Of a DNA stretch of 64,000 nucleotides, positions 33,101-36,998 are shown piece by piece. Location: assembly GCF_900112525.1 (NCBI RefSeq), contig NZ_FOMD01000001.1, positions 806,001 through 870,000 of the forward strand, read 5' to 3'. The notes below the pieces were generated by a model, which saw only the letters and a list, made by a program, of their open reading frames with translations, did not search any database and was not told the DNA's origin. The DNA is from Klenkia taihuensis (GTDB lineage Bacteria; Actinomycetota; Actinomycetes; Mycobacteriales; Geodermatophilaceae). Within the stretch, counting starts at the first letter, position 1. Every line of letters starts with the position of its first letter. Made by a program: the position numbers and the translations under genes.

Positions 33101-34488
33101 TGGACGGTCTGCCCCAGGTCGGGGCGGTCGCGGTCACGGCCGCTGCCGCGGCGGTCCTCGCGGTGGGTTCCAGCAGCGTGGTGGACGCCTGGTCGGATCG
33201 CTCGGCGGCCGCGGCGAAGGAACGCCGCGCGGCCGCGCTGAAGGTGCACGAGGCCGCCCGGGCCACCGCACGGCGCGAGGTGGAGCTGGGCCGCGCCCGC
33301 GCGAGGCGGGACGGTCTCCTGGACGCCGTCCGGCGGTCGGAGGCCGGCGACATCGCCCGGGCACTGGACGGCGAGCGGCAGGCGGAGGCGGCCGTGCCGC
33401 ACCGGCCGGCGGGCCTGGTGCCGCGGCTGGTGGAGTGGATGCGCACGCAGACCCGGGCCGTGGTCGACCTCGTGCTGGACGGCACCCGGCCCGGCGACCC
33501 GGCGCACCGGGCAGCGCTGTCCCGGCTCGCCGCGGACCTGCCGGCGGTGCCCCGGGACGAGGCCCCGGCCGGCATCGCCCGGGTGGTGGCCGCGGCCCGC
33601 GAGGCCGGCATCGGCCCCGGCGACGTCCCCGGCAGCCCTGAGCTGGACCGCGTCCTGGCGGCCGACCGAGCCGTCGGCGGAGAGGGTGCCGTCGACTGGG
33701 CCCACGTCGCGAAGATCGCCAACGCGGTGGGCTGGTGGCCCGAGGAGGAGGAGCCGCTGCCCCGCGTCGCCGGCCTCCTCCGGCCCGGGCTGGCCGAGCC
33801 CGGACCGGCCGCACCCGCACCCGGGGGCCCGGCTCCGCAGGGTCCGGCTCCGCAGACCCCGGGTCCGCAGGCCTCGGCTCCGCAGGCCCCGGCTCCGCAG
33901 GCCCCGGCTCCGCAGGCTCCGGCTCCGCAGGGTCCGCCCCAGCGCGCGGCAGCCGGCCCGCCGCCCTTCCCCTACGCCCCGCCCCCGCCCCGGCCGACGG
34001 CCCCCGTCCCGGAACCGGCCGACGCGGGCGTGCTGGTGGCGGAGTGGCCCGACGGGGCGGGCCGGACGCTGGCCGTCGTCGTCGACGTCACCTCCCCGGG
34101 TGGCCAGGTGCTGCACCTGCTCGCCCGGTGGGTCGAGGGCGGCGGGCGGCCGCCGGTGCTGGTGCTGTCGCAGCTGCCCGGCGAGTCGTTCTGGTGGGGT
34201 GTGCCGGCCGCCGTGCAGCTCGCCGTGGCCACCGCGCTGGCCAGGCTCCTGCCCGGGGCCGGTGTCGACCGGCTGCGGGGCGCGGTCCTGCTGGCCGAGC
34301 GCCCCGGCCCGGGCGGGCGGCCCGACCTGGCCCGCATCCCGGCGGTCGTCGAGCCCGGCGGGACCCTGCGGACCACGGTCGGACCCACCCCGCTGGTGCC
34401 GGAGGAGGCGCAGGCCGCGGCGTCCGCGCTGCGGTTGGCCCCGGTGGCCGAGCTGCTCGGCCGGCTGGCGAGCACCCCGGCGCGGTGA
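25003..34488 (+). CDS. T7SS polymorphic toxin trunk and in-frame toxin-cassette array (one stop-free frame)
   Basis: The frame from ATG 25003 has no stop until 34488 (3,161 codons). It does not read as one ordinary protein. A trunk (25003 to about 27175) is followed by domain blocks in the same frame: HExxH (27931-28312), an unrecognised domain (28570-29422), a papain-like toxin (29815-30802) and a membrane/coiled-coil region (31060-34488). Between the blocks, real small genes run in the +1 frame, and this frame there gives only Gly/Arg/Asp-rich text. Stops are rare in that shadow frame because third positions are almost always G or C. It may therefore be a polyprotein with overprinted immunity genes, or a trunk plus orphan cassettes that re-initiate. 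The 147 bp at 27410-27556 holds only a linker-like remnant. Confidence 0.7.
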   Translation: MSGDIEPAWEFLGLPDWASELLSYVSSGQEWPKGSESKLWELAEHWQSLADALDTALGEESGAVENLLAGWSSPATQAFLDRVQKTLYAEEGDSIAKMLGQAGALSQQSHAMGVQVQYAKISVNVAFYVALISAFIAVLAAFFTFGTSTVALGPIGMALREAARRIIQQLLSLAGKKVAQQVMTRAATQLGTRVAQRTLTQRLAREVAEEVAEEVAIDAISQGYQVATGTRDGFDLQQLGISAVAGAAGGVIGMGVGGMVSRVPGISHLGRVGANGNPLTAPIKRWPGTAVQAGVTNGITSPLASAVGNGVFTGDFSVDFSAGLGAAAAGVGRAGTISPFSPEVASAVRSPIDTMAEGMASAQNASAGLPVDVASQQAHADYANSVGADGTPFLGNPGAAGSGVGNPATGAGTAGAGAPSGAGSTATGGAPAAGGSGSSSASSASSASSPGAGSSGGATAGSSGTPASSSGSPAAGTSSAAPGAAGSGSPSSGTPSSGTPSSGTPTSASPGTPSSGTPSSGTPSSGTPTSASPGTPSSGTPSSGTPTSASPSTPSTSMPSTSTPSSSTPTSASPSTPSAGTPSSGTPTSASPSTPSTSTPSTSTPSSSTPTSASPSTPSSGTPSSGTPTSASPSTPSTSTPSTSTPSSVTPLSGTPTSASPTSATASTGLTGPSALSNVSATPSMSDRAPTAGPSDGAREQAGPSDETGRTVRTGETTEGLEQTDGGVPAVQAGGADARGGGVPLGAQRGGPLEQGGARSSGSDGVADGGRGPRADADGGPSGHQEAASDGDVAGAGRRAALTDPRPPDRTGQMGARDAAISHTGTTGEPNGRAGDLLQRKGSPARRETADHGGSREQEARGAQSVGDGAVPGAGQVRDPGPGTGADGSADRGADQQRGRPDRGGHEQVRPDLLRGRPPTGDAGGPGDRAGGPPGGRAPGDGGDGPGRPGGRSDGLAGAAGGAPRTDGLHSSGRDGMMTSADALAGGAQVEISLQSVHEVASALGIDLGRADVVLGTTPDDVAYYDGRRAFGSTNAGADGRPVVVLAPSAFADIETLVKTVAHEAVHVEQWLAGQVVDSNTAALEQEADAVEQAAWESYRRGGDGRALPGPADLRADGEGTGGAGLAGGRGDPLLRVDPAGRGDGHGGPDPVEGDALQLDGGRRAAGDLPAPGGRGPGDGGDGPGRPDGLNDAGWPAPRNARPDGTVELADGSVVQPQLGRAQLPDTGGWREGLADALPPGMTEAEFTAAAGSPASTPLTQQQVDAIRAVRDGVTTGPGEVMQKALTPETLRNYLTGNDVPGIFSPTTTKGFTARAVDVLGLDTPADVQQGLRLDYTDPGYVGREGRPPYDPSDPSVAVLRYADDGTSGFTVPYGRQLGGPANYASPFTGTGFTEDPVNPVPEFEDSSFRPLPDGAEIWALDPQGGETLLAVYAQDVDDPSQGAWYPTAAATAWATSGDTAPPATGPTTPGGPRARNDSPDPGRPVPGVGRSDLDGGGPLTDDGGAAQPRAGGGLHPAEPGSGLPAGGPVDGGRGLPADHDGDLAGSQVPGAGPDGGPGAPGLPGARPAGGGEPGSDPARTGGVHHDGAGVRGGAGDAGAQPGLLTAVADALGAASGVAPEVVARAAGHDVVRVGPRLAVVGPGGPVDADAALGQVARALAQDPAHGTLAQELADGLRTGSVACVQVGTGPDGAPLAQELPTTSTWQPGQDETGVPRQVVEAGRYTEPPAGTAERLRDAVRASGGDLAAWLAQVNPQFHDLPPTSPEAGDWTNNCGDVSRRVADAVQGLGATPARGDTHRGEGAEMWAWAGVRPGPGDGLVAPTPVAEPGTDGPPPVDDTTAFTRDAWDAVARALEGRPVGTVAVVGVDWHATGLPRGPLGGHWFNAVVGPDGLLWVDGQDGSIGRWPPSYRDTIWNIEAIARPPGGAWEAVGLGRPGADDGGDGGRAGPGLAVTRPDASAGAGVDGAAVPGRRAGLPGDPGARGVDLPGAAGRGPAGPVQPQQDPAGGLRGPGGRAGELTPEQARRLADLRQRLVEGGALDRRAARGPAQELLAELDLVQGRADTGTGQVVGDSPDVEVRLARLPADVEADVRTVNELLGNTGVPEAVAGRVATVVRAVFGGGLTAVLAQAPGVLVGWLSGDLSKLATAVSSGAVGIAASASIGLADRVHARLTARLAVQDDARRGPAPAVRGVLDAALARLAAEAEAYGTELAARHDTPVGRARPARTLPPVTTAPGGATPSASGPPAGPGSTPSVPSTRAWVGKALAGPGTTVVGVAVLAVVSLPLAPALAWGALASTAAAALVAAAQRSAAGTKAELEAARRSVERARSQAWAQARGAAELAAEARSRQDVEERLAGVQGELTGRPPAAPDGATAPDGEPLLAPGPVTGPLDPLALGPVDQDRLAEVAAAAQAVLDAGDAVTPAQLARLRSAAEDAGMLSDPTGTGTDPDELGWPHRRLLLDPELQPVLQKLDTLPSGVPSLRSHLANAAWGVGLPGVMTALPGVLLGVGVGPLALVAAGLVPVATAVATAVRQHGAATRVEQAVQARAQVKADLPAAARGVLDAELADARAVTDARRGDLEAAEQVADDVAAVREARAARRRTVAERVLGALAGPADPVVELPQAPATPAPVPPTAPAPAGAVAPDRPISAPWLRSALTAVSAPVVGTVTAVLAWQATFADQAGSLFDPATWTALDGLPQVGAVAVTAAAAAVLAVGSSSVVDAWSDRSAAAAKERRAAALKVHEAARATARREVELGRARARRDGLLDAVRRSEAGDIARALDGERQAEAAVPHRPAGLVPRLVEWMRTQTRAVVDLVLDGTRPGDPAHRAALSRLAADLPAVPRDEAPAGIARVVAAAREAGIGPGDVPGSPELDRVLAADRAVGGEGAVDWAHVAKIANAVGWWPEEEEPLPRVAGLLRPGLAEPGPAAPAPGGPAPQGPAPQTPGPQASAPQAPAPQAPAPQAPAPQGPPQRAAAGPPPFPYAPPPPRPTAPVPEPADAGVLVAEWPDGAGRTLAVVVDVTSPGGQVLHLLARWVEGGGRPPVLVLSQLPGESFWWGVPAAVQLAVATALARLLPGAGVDRLRGAVLLAERPGPGGRPDLARIPAVVEPGGTLRTTVGPTPLVPEEAQAAASALRLAPVAELLGRLASTPAR
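26461..26990 (+). repeat. Tandem S-T-P/S-G-T-P coding repeat in the toxin linker
   Basis: About 530 bp of imperfect repeats such as ACGCCGTCGTCGGGG and GCCGACCTCTGCCTCGCC encode S-G-T-P-S-S-G-T-P-T-S-A-S-P units. A higher-order period is visible in the three recurrences of P-S-T-P-S-T-S-T/M-P-S-T-S-T-P. It is low-complexity and likely to vary in copy number. A flexible, possibly glycosylated spacer is the simplest role. Other frames are also open here because of the composition. Confidence 0.85.
27176..27409 (+). CDS. Nested immunity-like protein 1
   Basis: 77 residues (MAVYLLYRRGEQ...), ATG with GGAG 7 nt upstream, in the +1 frame relative to the surrounding toxin frame. It contains 'AVEYRWGP', 'DPRDPTAWP' and 'VVRAVIRRLRATGTWPE'. 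No family recognised. Size, position between toxin blocks and good ribosome binding site suggest an immunity protein whose toxin has been lost. Codon third positions are visibly less GC-biased than in the trunk, suggesting transfer. Confidence 0.65.
   Translation: MAVYLLYRRGEQTPEAVEYRWGPSEEDLSSRVVLDPRDPTAWPTVGGDHAQMPMVVRAVIRRLRATGTWPERGVVQH
27557..27871 (+). CDS. Nested immunity-like protein 2, EF-Tu domain II-like barrel
   Basis: 104 residues from ATG 27557, +1 frame. Residues ~17-98 follow translation-GTPase domain II: 'FLVQDRFAIPGRG' matches EF-Tu 'FLLPIEDVFSISGRG', then 'VLTG', 'GQISNGDVLTVEG', 'FVDVHR' in place of the V-E-M-F-R region, and 'LVTAGMVLVGP' in place of 'IERGQVLAKPG'. There is no GTPase domain. 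It is paralogous to the gene at 28313 ('HPEDAHLVTAGMVLVGP' there 'HPEDADLVTAGTVLVGP'). Probably the immunity protein of a lost cassette, or extra protection against the HExxH toxin. The fold call is from sequence reading only. Confidence 0.7.
   Translation: MGAAGSRRPVARRASVTVRFLVQDRFAIPGRGPVLTGLLTAGQISNGDVLTVEGTSRSVRISFVDVHRRETPEGPVIGLEVHPEDAHLVTAGMVLVGPADAATA
27931..28312 (+). other. HExxH (zincin-like) toxin domain
   Basis: In the toxin frame, an ATG-ATG pair at 27931 opens about 125 residues. 'IETLVKTVAHEAVHVEQWLAG' carries H-E-A-V-H at 28189-28203, and 'LEQEADAVEQAAW' downstream gives Glu as a possible third zinc ligand. It resembles the DUF4157-like/Tox-MPTase type of metallopeptidase warhead. 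The cassette has lower-GC codons than its surroundings. The ATG pair could let it be made alone, as an orphan toxin without the trunk. Its immunity gene starts at 28313, inside the last codons of the domain. Confidence 0.65.
28313..28573 (+). CDS. Nested immunity-like protein 3, EF-Tu domain II-like barrel
   Basis: 86 residues, ATG 28313 with GGAGG 7 nt upstream, +1 frame. It aligns along its whole length with the gene at 27557: 'YRVQRTYELTGRGPAALGWLEDGEI' and 'LLGIFLHPEDADLVTAGTVLVGP'. It directly follows the HExxH domain, so it is the presumed cognate immunity protein. TGA at 28571-28573 overlaps a CTG that begins the next block in the toxin frame. Confidence 0.72.
   Translation: MGVRYRVQRTYELTGRGPAALGWLEDGEIPFSASTLQVEGTATVVRIRSREMHSSSTEDGELLGIFLHPEDADLVTAGTVLVGPTD
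28570..29422 (+). other. Unrecognised toxin-like domain, possibly ADP-ribosyltransferase-like
   Basis: About 284 residues in the toxin frame with normal codon bias from the first codon after the immunity stop. An N-terminal part ('DGTVELADGSVVQPQLGRAQLPDTGGW') leads to a compact C-terminal domain: 'VAVLRYADDG', 'GFTVPYGRQLGG', 'PVPEFEDSSF', 'PDGAEIWALDPQGGETLLAVY'. An Arg on an early strand, a later S/T-rich strand and an E-x-E (in 'PEFED') loosely fit the R-S-E type ART layout; this is weak. A dedicated immunity gene follows at 29423. Confidence 0.5.
29423..29818 (+). CDS. Nested immunity-like protein 4
   Basis: 131 residues, GTG with AGGAGG 7 nt upstream, +1 frame. It begins 'PETTPRTPDGLYLVWAGRTW' and has 'EVEVFRLTTTATWRGARFQVLG' and 'VHLGYLGHDQQEAESLGL', a mixed beta protein without signal or membrane segment. 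I do not recognise the family. It lies immediately downstream of the unrecognised toxin domain and ends in TGA overlapping CTG of the papain-like block, so it is the presumed cytoplasmic immunity protein. Confidence 0.75.
   Translation: MPETTPRTPDGLYLVWAGRTWTGAVRSPTTAVLLSREPEEGFTPRNPGRGYQREVPLTEVEVFRLTTTATWRGARFQVLGRTADQVHLGYLGHDQQEAESLGLTQREPGVFTTTVPASEVVQETQERSPAS
29815..30802 (+). other. Papain-like toxin domain (Tox-PL, glutamine deamidase/peptidase fold)
   Basis: About 329 residues in the toxin frame. Catalytic signature: Cys in 'WTNNCGDVSRRVADA' (codon 30325-30327), His in 'GGHWFNAVVG' (30649-30651) and Asp in 'WVDGQDG' (30694-30696), the C-H-D order and 'HxFN...VDGQ.G' motif of Tox-PL. 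Such toxins deamidate Gln or cleave peptides in target proteins. All three residues are intact, so the domain could be active. The cognate immunity candidate follows at 30803. Confidence 0.78.
30803..31063 (+). CDS. Nested immunity-like protein 5, partner of the papain-like toxin
   Basis: 86 residues from TTG 30803, +1 frame. It begins with a helix ('TTEETAVELVRDWLSRA'), then strands 'EWTVLPFQDAVLVCPV', 'GSIYLVRRGEVRPVLSNRS' and a last helix 'TPQEVYEDLVAE'. This helix-beta pattern resembles YrhB-type immunity proteins (Imm35), which are linked with papain-like toxins; I could not test that. The start is uncertain. TGA overlaps CTG of the final block. Confidence 0.68.
   Translation: MADQERTTEETAVELVRDWLSRAPTPAPEQEWTVLPFQDAVLVCPVTQARGGSIYLVRRGEVRPVLSNRSRTPQEVYEDLVAEQGS
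31060..34488 (+). other. Terminal block: repeated membrane hairpin/coiled-coil units and alpha/beta tail
   Basis: 1,142 residues. About four times, a hydrophobic hairpin is followed by a charged helix: 'GGGLTAVLAQAPGVLVGWL', 'TTVVGVAVLAVVSLPLAPAL', 'PGVMTALPGVLLGVGVG', 'APVVGTVTAVLAWQ', each followed by Ala/Arg/Glu helices. Then come a P-A-P-Q repeat (33829-33935) and a ~150-residue alpha/beta domain ('GRTLAVVVDVTSPGGQVLHLLARW'). No known domain. It could be a separate gene started at CTG 31060 or a later GTG ('VVGDSPDV'), or the last part of a polyprotein. A pore or membrane-remodelling role is a guess. No immunity gene follows. Confidence 0.55.
33829..33935 (+). repeat. 12-bp tandem repeat coding for Pro-Ala-Pro-Gln
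   Basis: Units of CCGGCTCCGCAG, with variants, repeat about nine times and give a Pro/Ala/Gln-rich hinge before the C-terminal alpha/beta domain. Confidence 0.8.
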
Positions 34489-34495
34489 CCGCCGG

Positions 34496-35116
34496 TCAGG
34501 CGGACGTGTCGAGGTAGCCGGCCCCCGCCGTCGTCATCTGCACGACGGTGTCCCACACGGTGCGCAGCGCGGCCCGCTGCACGCCGGCGTCGGGCTCGCG
34601 GCCGAGGTCCTCGGCCCACACCCGCTCCAGCCCCTCGGCGGCACTGCGCAGGTCGCCGGCGAGGACGGCCAGCAGCCACACCTCGACGTCCTGGCCGGCG
34701 AGCCGGGTGAGCGGGGGCAGCCCGGGCAGCCCGTAGCCCATGCTGCCGTCGGGGTCGCCGCCGGTGGCCGACCCGAGCGGGCGGGCCCGCACGGTGGCCG
34801 ACACCCGCGCGGCGTCGGCGTCACGGGGGTCGACGTGCACGAGCAGGCCCCGGTCCACCAACCGGGGTACGGCCTCCTCCGGGCGCGCCCCGAGGCCGAT
34901 GATCCGCTCCGCGACGCGCCCCGCACCGGCGCCGCTGACCGAGTCGGCGCGGGCCCGCGACCAGATGCGGCCGTCCTCCGGGGTGAGCACCTCGGCGGAC
35001 GACCCGTGCCGCACCACGAGGCGGCGCGGACCATGGCCGGCGGGGTCGTGGTGCTCCCCGAGCGGGTGGCCGACCGGCAGGATCCACCCCTGCCACTGCG
35101 CGACGGGGGGCATCAC
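34496..35116 (-). CDS. PqqD-like/winged-helix paralog 1 of 4
   Basis: 206 residues from GTG 35116 (GTGA overlap), or 205 from the ATG three bases on. N-terminal 'GWILPVGHPLGEHHDPAGHGPRRLVV' is a beta unit, then 'SRARADSVSGAGAGRVAERIIGLGARPEEAVPRLVDRGLLVHV' looks like a PqqD/winged-helix segment ending in the usual '...L.drGLv.v'. The helical C-terminal ~100 residues contain 'VEVWLLAVLAGDLRSA'. Soluble; function unknown. Last gene of a four-gene operon, stop 7 bp from the convergent toxin frame. Confidence 0.7.
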   Translation of the reverse strand: MMPPVAQWQGWILPVGHPLGEHHDPAGHGPRRLVVRHGSSAEVLTPEDGRIWSRARADSVSGAGAGRVAERIIGLGARPEEAVPRLVDRGLLVHVDPRDADAARVSATVRARPLGSATGGDPDGSMGYGLPGLPPLTRLAGQDVEVWLLAVLAGDLRSAAEGLERVWAEDLGREPDAGVQRAALRTVWDTVVQMTTAGAGYLDTSA

Positions 35117-35712
35117 ACCTCCCCGGCCGGTTGCAGGCAGACCAGGCCCAGCGCGCTCAGCGCGGGCAGCGAACCGACCGCCAGGCGCAGCACGCCGTCG
35201 CCGTCGCCGTCCACCGGCGTGCCGGCGTCGCGGGCGAAGCCGGCCACGGCGTCGCACGCCGCGCCGAGGTCGGGCCAGCGGTGGGCCAGGGCCAGCACGT
35301 TGTGCAGCACCCACGGCACGCGGGCGAGCTCGACGTCGCCGAGGCCGTACCGGTGCACCGCCGGGTCGGCGGGGTCGGTGCCCCAGCCCTCCGCCAACGG
35401 CAGCAGCGTGAGGGTGCCGGCCACCGGGCGCGGGTCGGCCGGGTCCACGCCGACGACGGCGCCCTGCTCGACGAGCCGCTCCAGGACGGCGACCGCCTCG
35501 GCCTCGTCCAGCCCGGCGGTGCGGGCGACGTCGGCCGGCGTCCAGGGCTGCCCGACGGGCCACCCGGGCGCACCGCGGGTGGCCGCCCACACCCGGTGGG
35601 TCCGGGCGTCCCACGGTTCGGGCAGCCGGCGACCGACCAGCACGGCGGCACGGTCGGGCCACAGCTCGTAGCACCAGCCCAGCGCCAGCAGACCCGGTCC
35701 CGGCAGGCTCAC
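35113..35712 (-). CDS. PqqD-like/winged-helix paralog 2 of 4
   Basis: 199 residues, GTG 35712 overlapping the upstream stop. It has a shortened N-terminal unit ('GWCYELWPDRAAVLVGRRL'), a winged-helix-like segment 'WTPADVARTAGLDEAEAVAVLERLVEQGAVVGV' and a helical C-terminal domain with 'VPWVLHNVLALAHRWPDLGAACDAVA' that matches paralogs 3 and 4. It lacks the L-P-V-G motif of the others. Role unknown. Confidence 0.7.
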   Translation of the reverse strand: MSLPGPGLLALGWCYELWPDRAAVLVGRRLPEPWDARTHRVWAATRGAPGWPVGQPWTPADVARTAGLDEAEAVAVLERLVEQGAVVGVDPADPRPVAGTLTLLPLAEGWGTDPADPAVHRYGLGDVELARVPWVLHNVLALAHRWPDLGAACDAVAGFARDAGTPVDGDGDGVLRLAVGSLPALSALGLVCLQPAGEV

Positions 35713-36347
35713 CGGACGACCTCCAGCCAGCCGGCGCCGACGCAGAGCAGGTCGTGCAGCCAGTCCAGCAGCGCCAGCCGCACCGCCGCCGGGTCGGTCT
35801 CCTCGGGCTCGACGCCGTCGTCGTCGACGGCGGACGCGGCGAGGAAGTCCGCGGCGGCGGCCAGGGTGGGCAGCTCGGGCGCCAGGCTCCAGAACTCGTA
35901 CACCCGGGGCGACACCTCCCGGACCGGGGGAGCGCCGGGCACGCCGATCCCGCAGACGAACCCGCCGGGCCGCTCCTGCTGGCCGAGCCCGCCGAGCCGG
36001 CTGAACCAGCGGTGGGTCGCCAGGAACCGCTCGGTGGCGGCGGGGTCGCCGGGGTCGACCTCGGCGACCAGGCCCCGGTCGAGGAGGTCCGCCACGACCC
36101 GGTCCAGGTCCGGCGACGGCAGCCCGCCGAGGACCCCGCCCAGCTGGCTGCGGTCCCAGGCCACGTGCCGGACCAGGTGCCCCAGCCCGTGGGCGGCGTC
36201 CCAGGCGTCGGCACGGTCGCCGTCCTCGACCAGCACCCCCCGCTCACCGGTACCCACGACGACCCCGCGGCTGCCCGCGCCGTCCTCGTGCAGCTCGCCC
36301 AGCCGCTGCCCGACCGGGTACAGGCGGGCGCCGCCCGGGAGGCTCAC
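35709..36347 (-). CDS. PqqD-like/winged-helix paralog 3 of 4
   Basis: 212 residues, GTG 36347 overlapping the upstream stop. N-terminal 'LYPVGQRLGELHEDGAGSRGVVVG' matches 'ILPVGHPLGEHHDPAGHGPRRLVV' of paralog 1. A winged-helix segment ('LVRHVAWDRSQLGGVLGGL...VVADLLDRGLVAEV') and a helical C-terminal domain follow ('VYEFWSLAPELPTLAAAADFLA'). Soluble, unknown role. Confidence 0.7.
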   Translation of the reverse strand: MSLPGGARLYPVGQRLGELHEDGAGSRGVVVGTGERGVLVEDGDRADAWDAAHGLGHLVRHVAWDRSQLGGVLGGLPSPDLDRVVADLLDRGLVAEVDPGDPAATERFLATHRWFSRLGGLGQQERPGGFVCGIGVPGAPPVREVSPRVYEFWSLAPELPTLAAAADFLAASAVDDDGVEPEETDPAAVRLALLDWLHDLLCVGAGWLEVVR

Positions 36348-36961
36348 GACGGCGTCCCGGCCGGGGCGAGCTCCAGGTGGACCGCGCCGACCGCGAGCAG
36401 CAGCGGCAGCGCCTCCCGCACCCGTGCGCCGAGCGCCGCGGCGTCCCCGCCGGCCAGGGCCGGCGCCCCGGCCCGGAACCAGAGACCGGCCGCCGACGCG
36501 ACCGCCGCGGCCAGGTCGGGGAAGCGGTGCGCGCTGGTCACCACGTCGTAGGTCACCCGGTCCAGGCCCACCAGCGGCACCTCGGGGGTGCCCAGGGAGA
36601 AGGTGTCGGGGTCGTCGGCGGTGTTGCCCAGGGCCGGCAGCTGCACGACCGCCCGCACCCGGGTGAGCACGGCGTCGTCGTCGGGCGCGGCGAGGGTGAC
36701 CAGGCCCCGCTCGAGCAGGCCGTCCAGCAGCGGGACGGCGTCGGCGAGCCCGGAGGCGGTCGCCTGCAGCTCGACGTCGGCCAGGGTCCACGGCGCGCGG
36801 TGGCCGGGCAGGCCGTGGCACAGCGACCACAGCACCCAGCTCATCGGGTCCAGCTCGTGCACCTGCCGGCCGGCCAGCACGTCGTAGCCGGCCCCGCGCG
36901 GCCCCAGGGACCGGCCGACGGGCAGCACCCAGGACGGTCCGGGCAGGGGGGCGGGGGACAT
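36344..36961 (-). CDS. PqqD-like/winged-helix paralog 4 of 4
   Basis: 205 residues from ATG 36961. 'WVLPVGRSLGPRGAGYDVLAGRQVHELDPMSWVLWSLCHG' is the clearest PqqD-like match of the four (a strand, then '..eld...w.lw.l..g'), followed by 'LADAVPLLDGLLERGLVTL' and a helical C-terminal domain with 'VTYDVVTSAHRFPDLAAAVA'. PqqD domains bind ribosomal peptide precursors, but no peptide-modifying enzyme is visible. First gene of the operon; leaderless start 7 nt after TAGGGT. Confidence 0.72.
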   Translation of the reverse strand: MSPAPLPGPSWVLPVGRSLGPRGAGYDVLAGRQVHELDPMSWVLWSLCHGLPGHRAPWTLADVELQATASGLADAVPLLDGLLERGLVTLAAPDDDAVLTRVRAVVQLPALGNTADDPDTFSLGTPEVPLVGLDRVTYDVVTSAHRFPDLAAAVASAAGLWFRAGAPALAGGDAAALGARVREALPLLLAVGAVHLELAPAGTPS

Positions 36962-36968
36962 CGGGCCG

Positions 36969-36974
36969 ACCCTA
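36969..36974 (-). promoter_or_regulatory. -10 box TAGGGT, leaderless promoter of the four-paralog operon
   Basis: TAGGGT on the minus strand is followed by 7 nt and ATG 36961. On the plus strand CAGGCT (36987-36992) lies 6 nt before GTG 36999 and could start the divergent gene the same way. The whole divergent gap is only 37 bp. Confidence 0.55.
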
Positions 36975-36998
36975 GCGGCCCGGTGGCAGGCTGGACGG

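Noticed and set aside
25003-34488. A single ordinary 3,161-residue protein
   Set aside because: Between the domain blocks the frame reads as Gly/Arg/Asp-rich nonsense while another frame holds well-formed small genes. The open frame alone is weak evidence in DNA with so few T-ending codons.
34496-36961. Immunity genes for the toxin array on the opposite strand
   Set aside because: Four coupled paralogs with their own promoter and no pairing to single toxin blocks; the nested genes are better immunity candidates.
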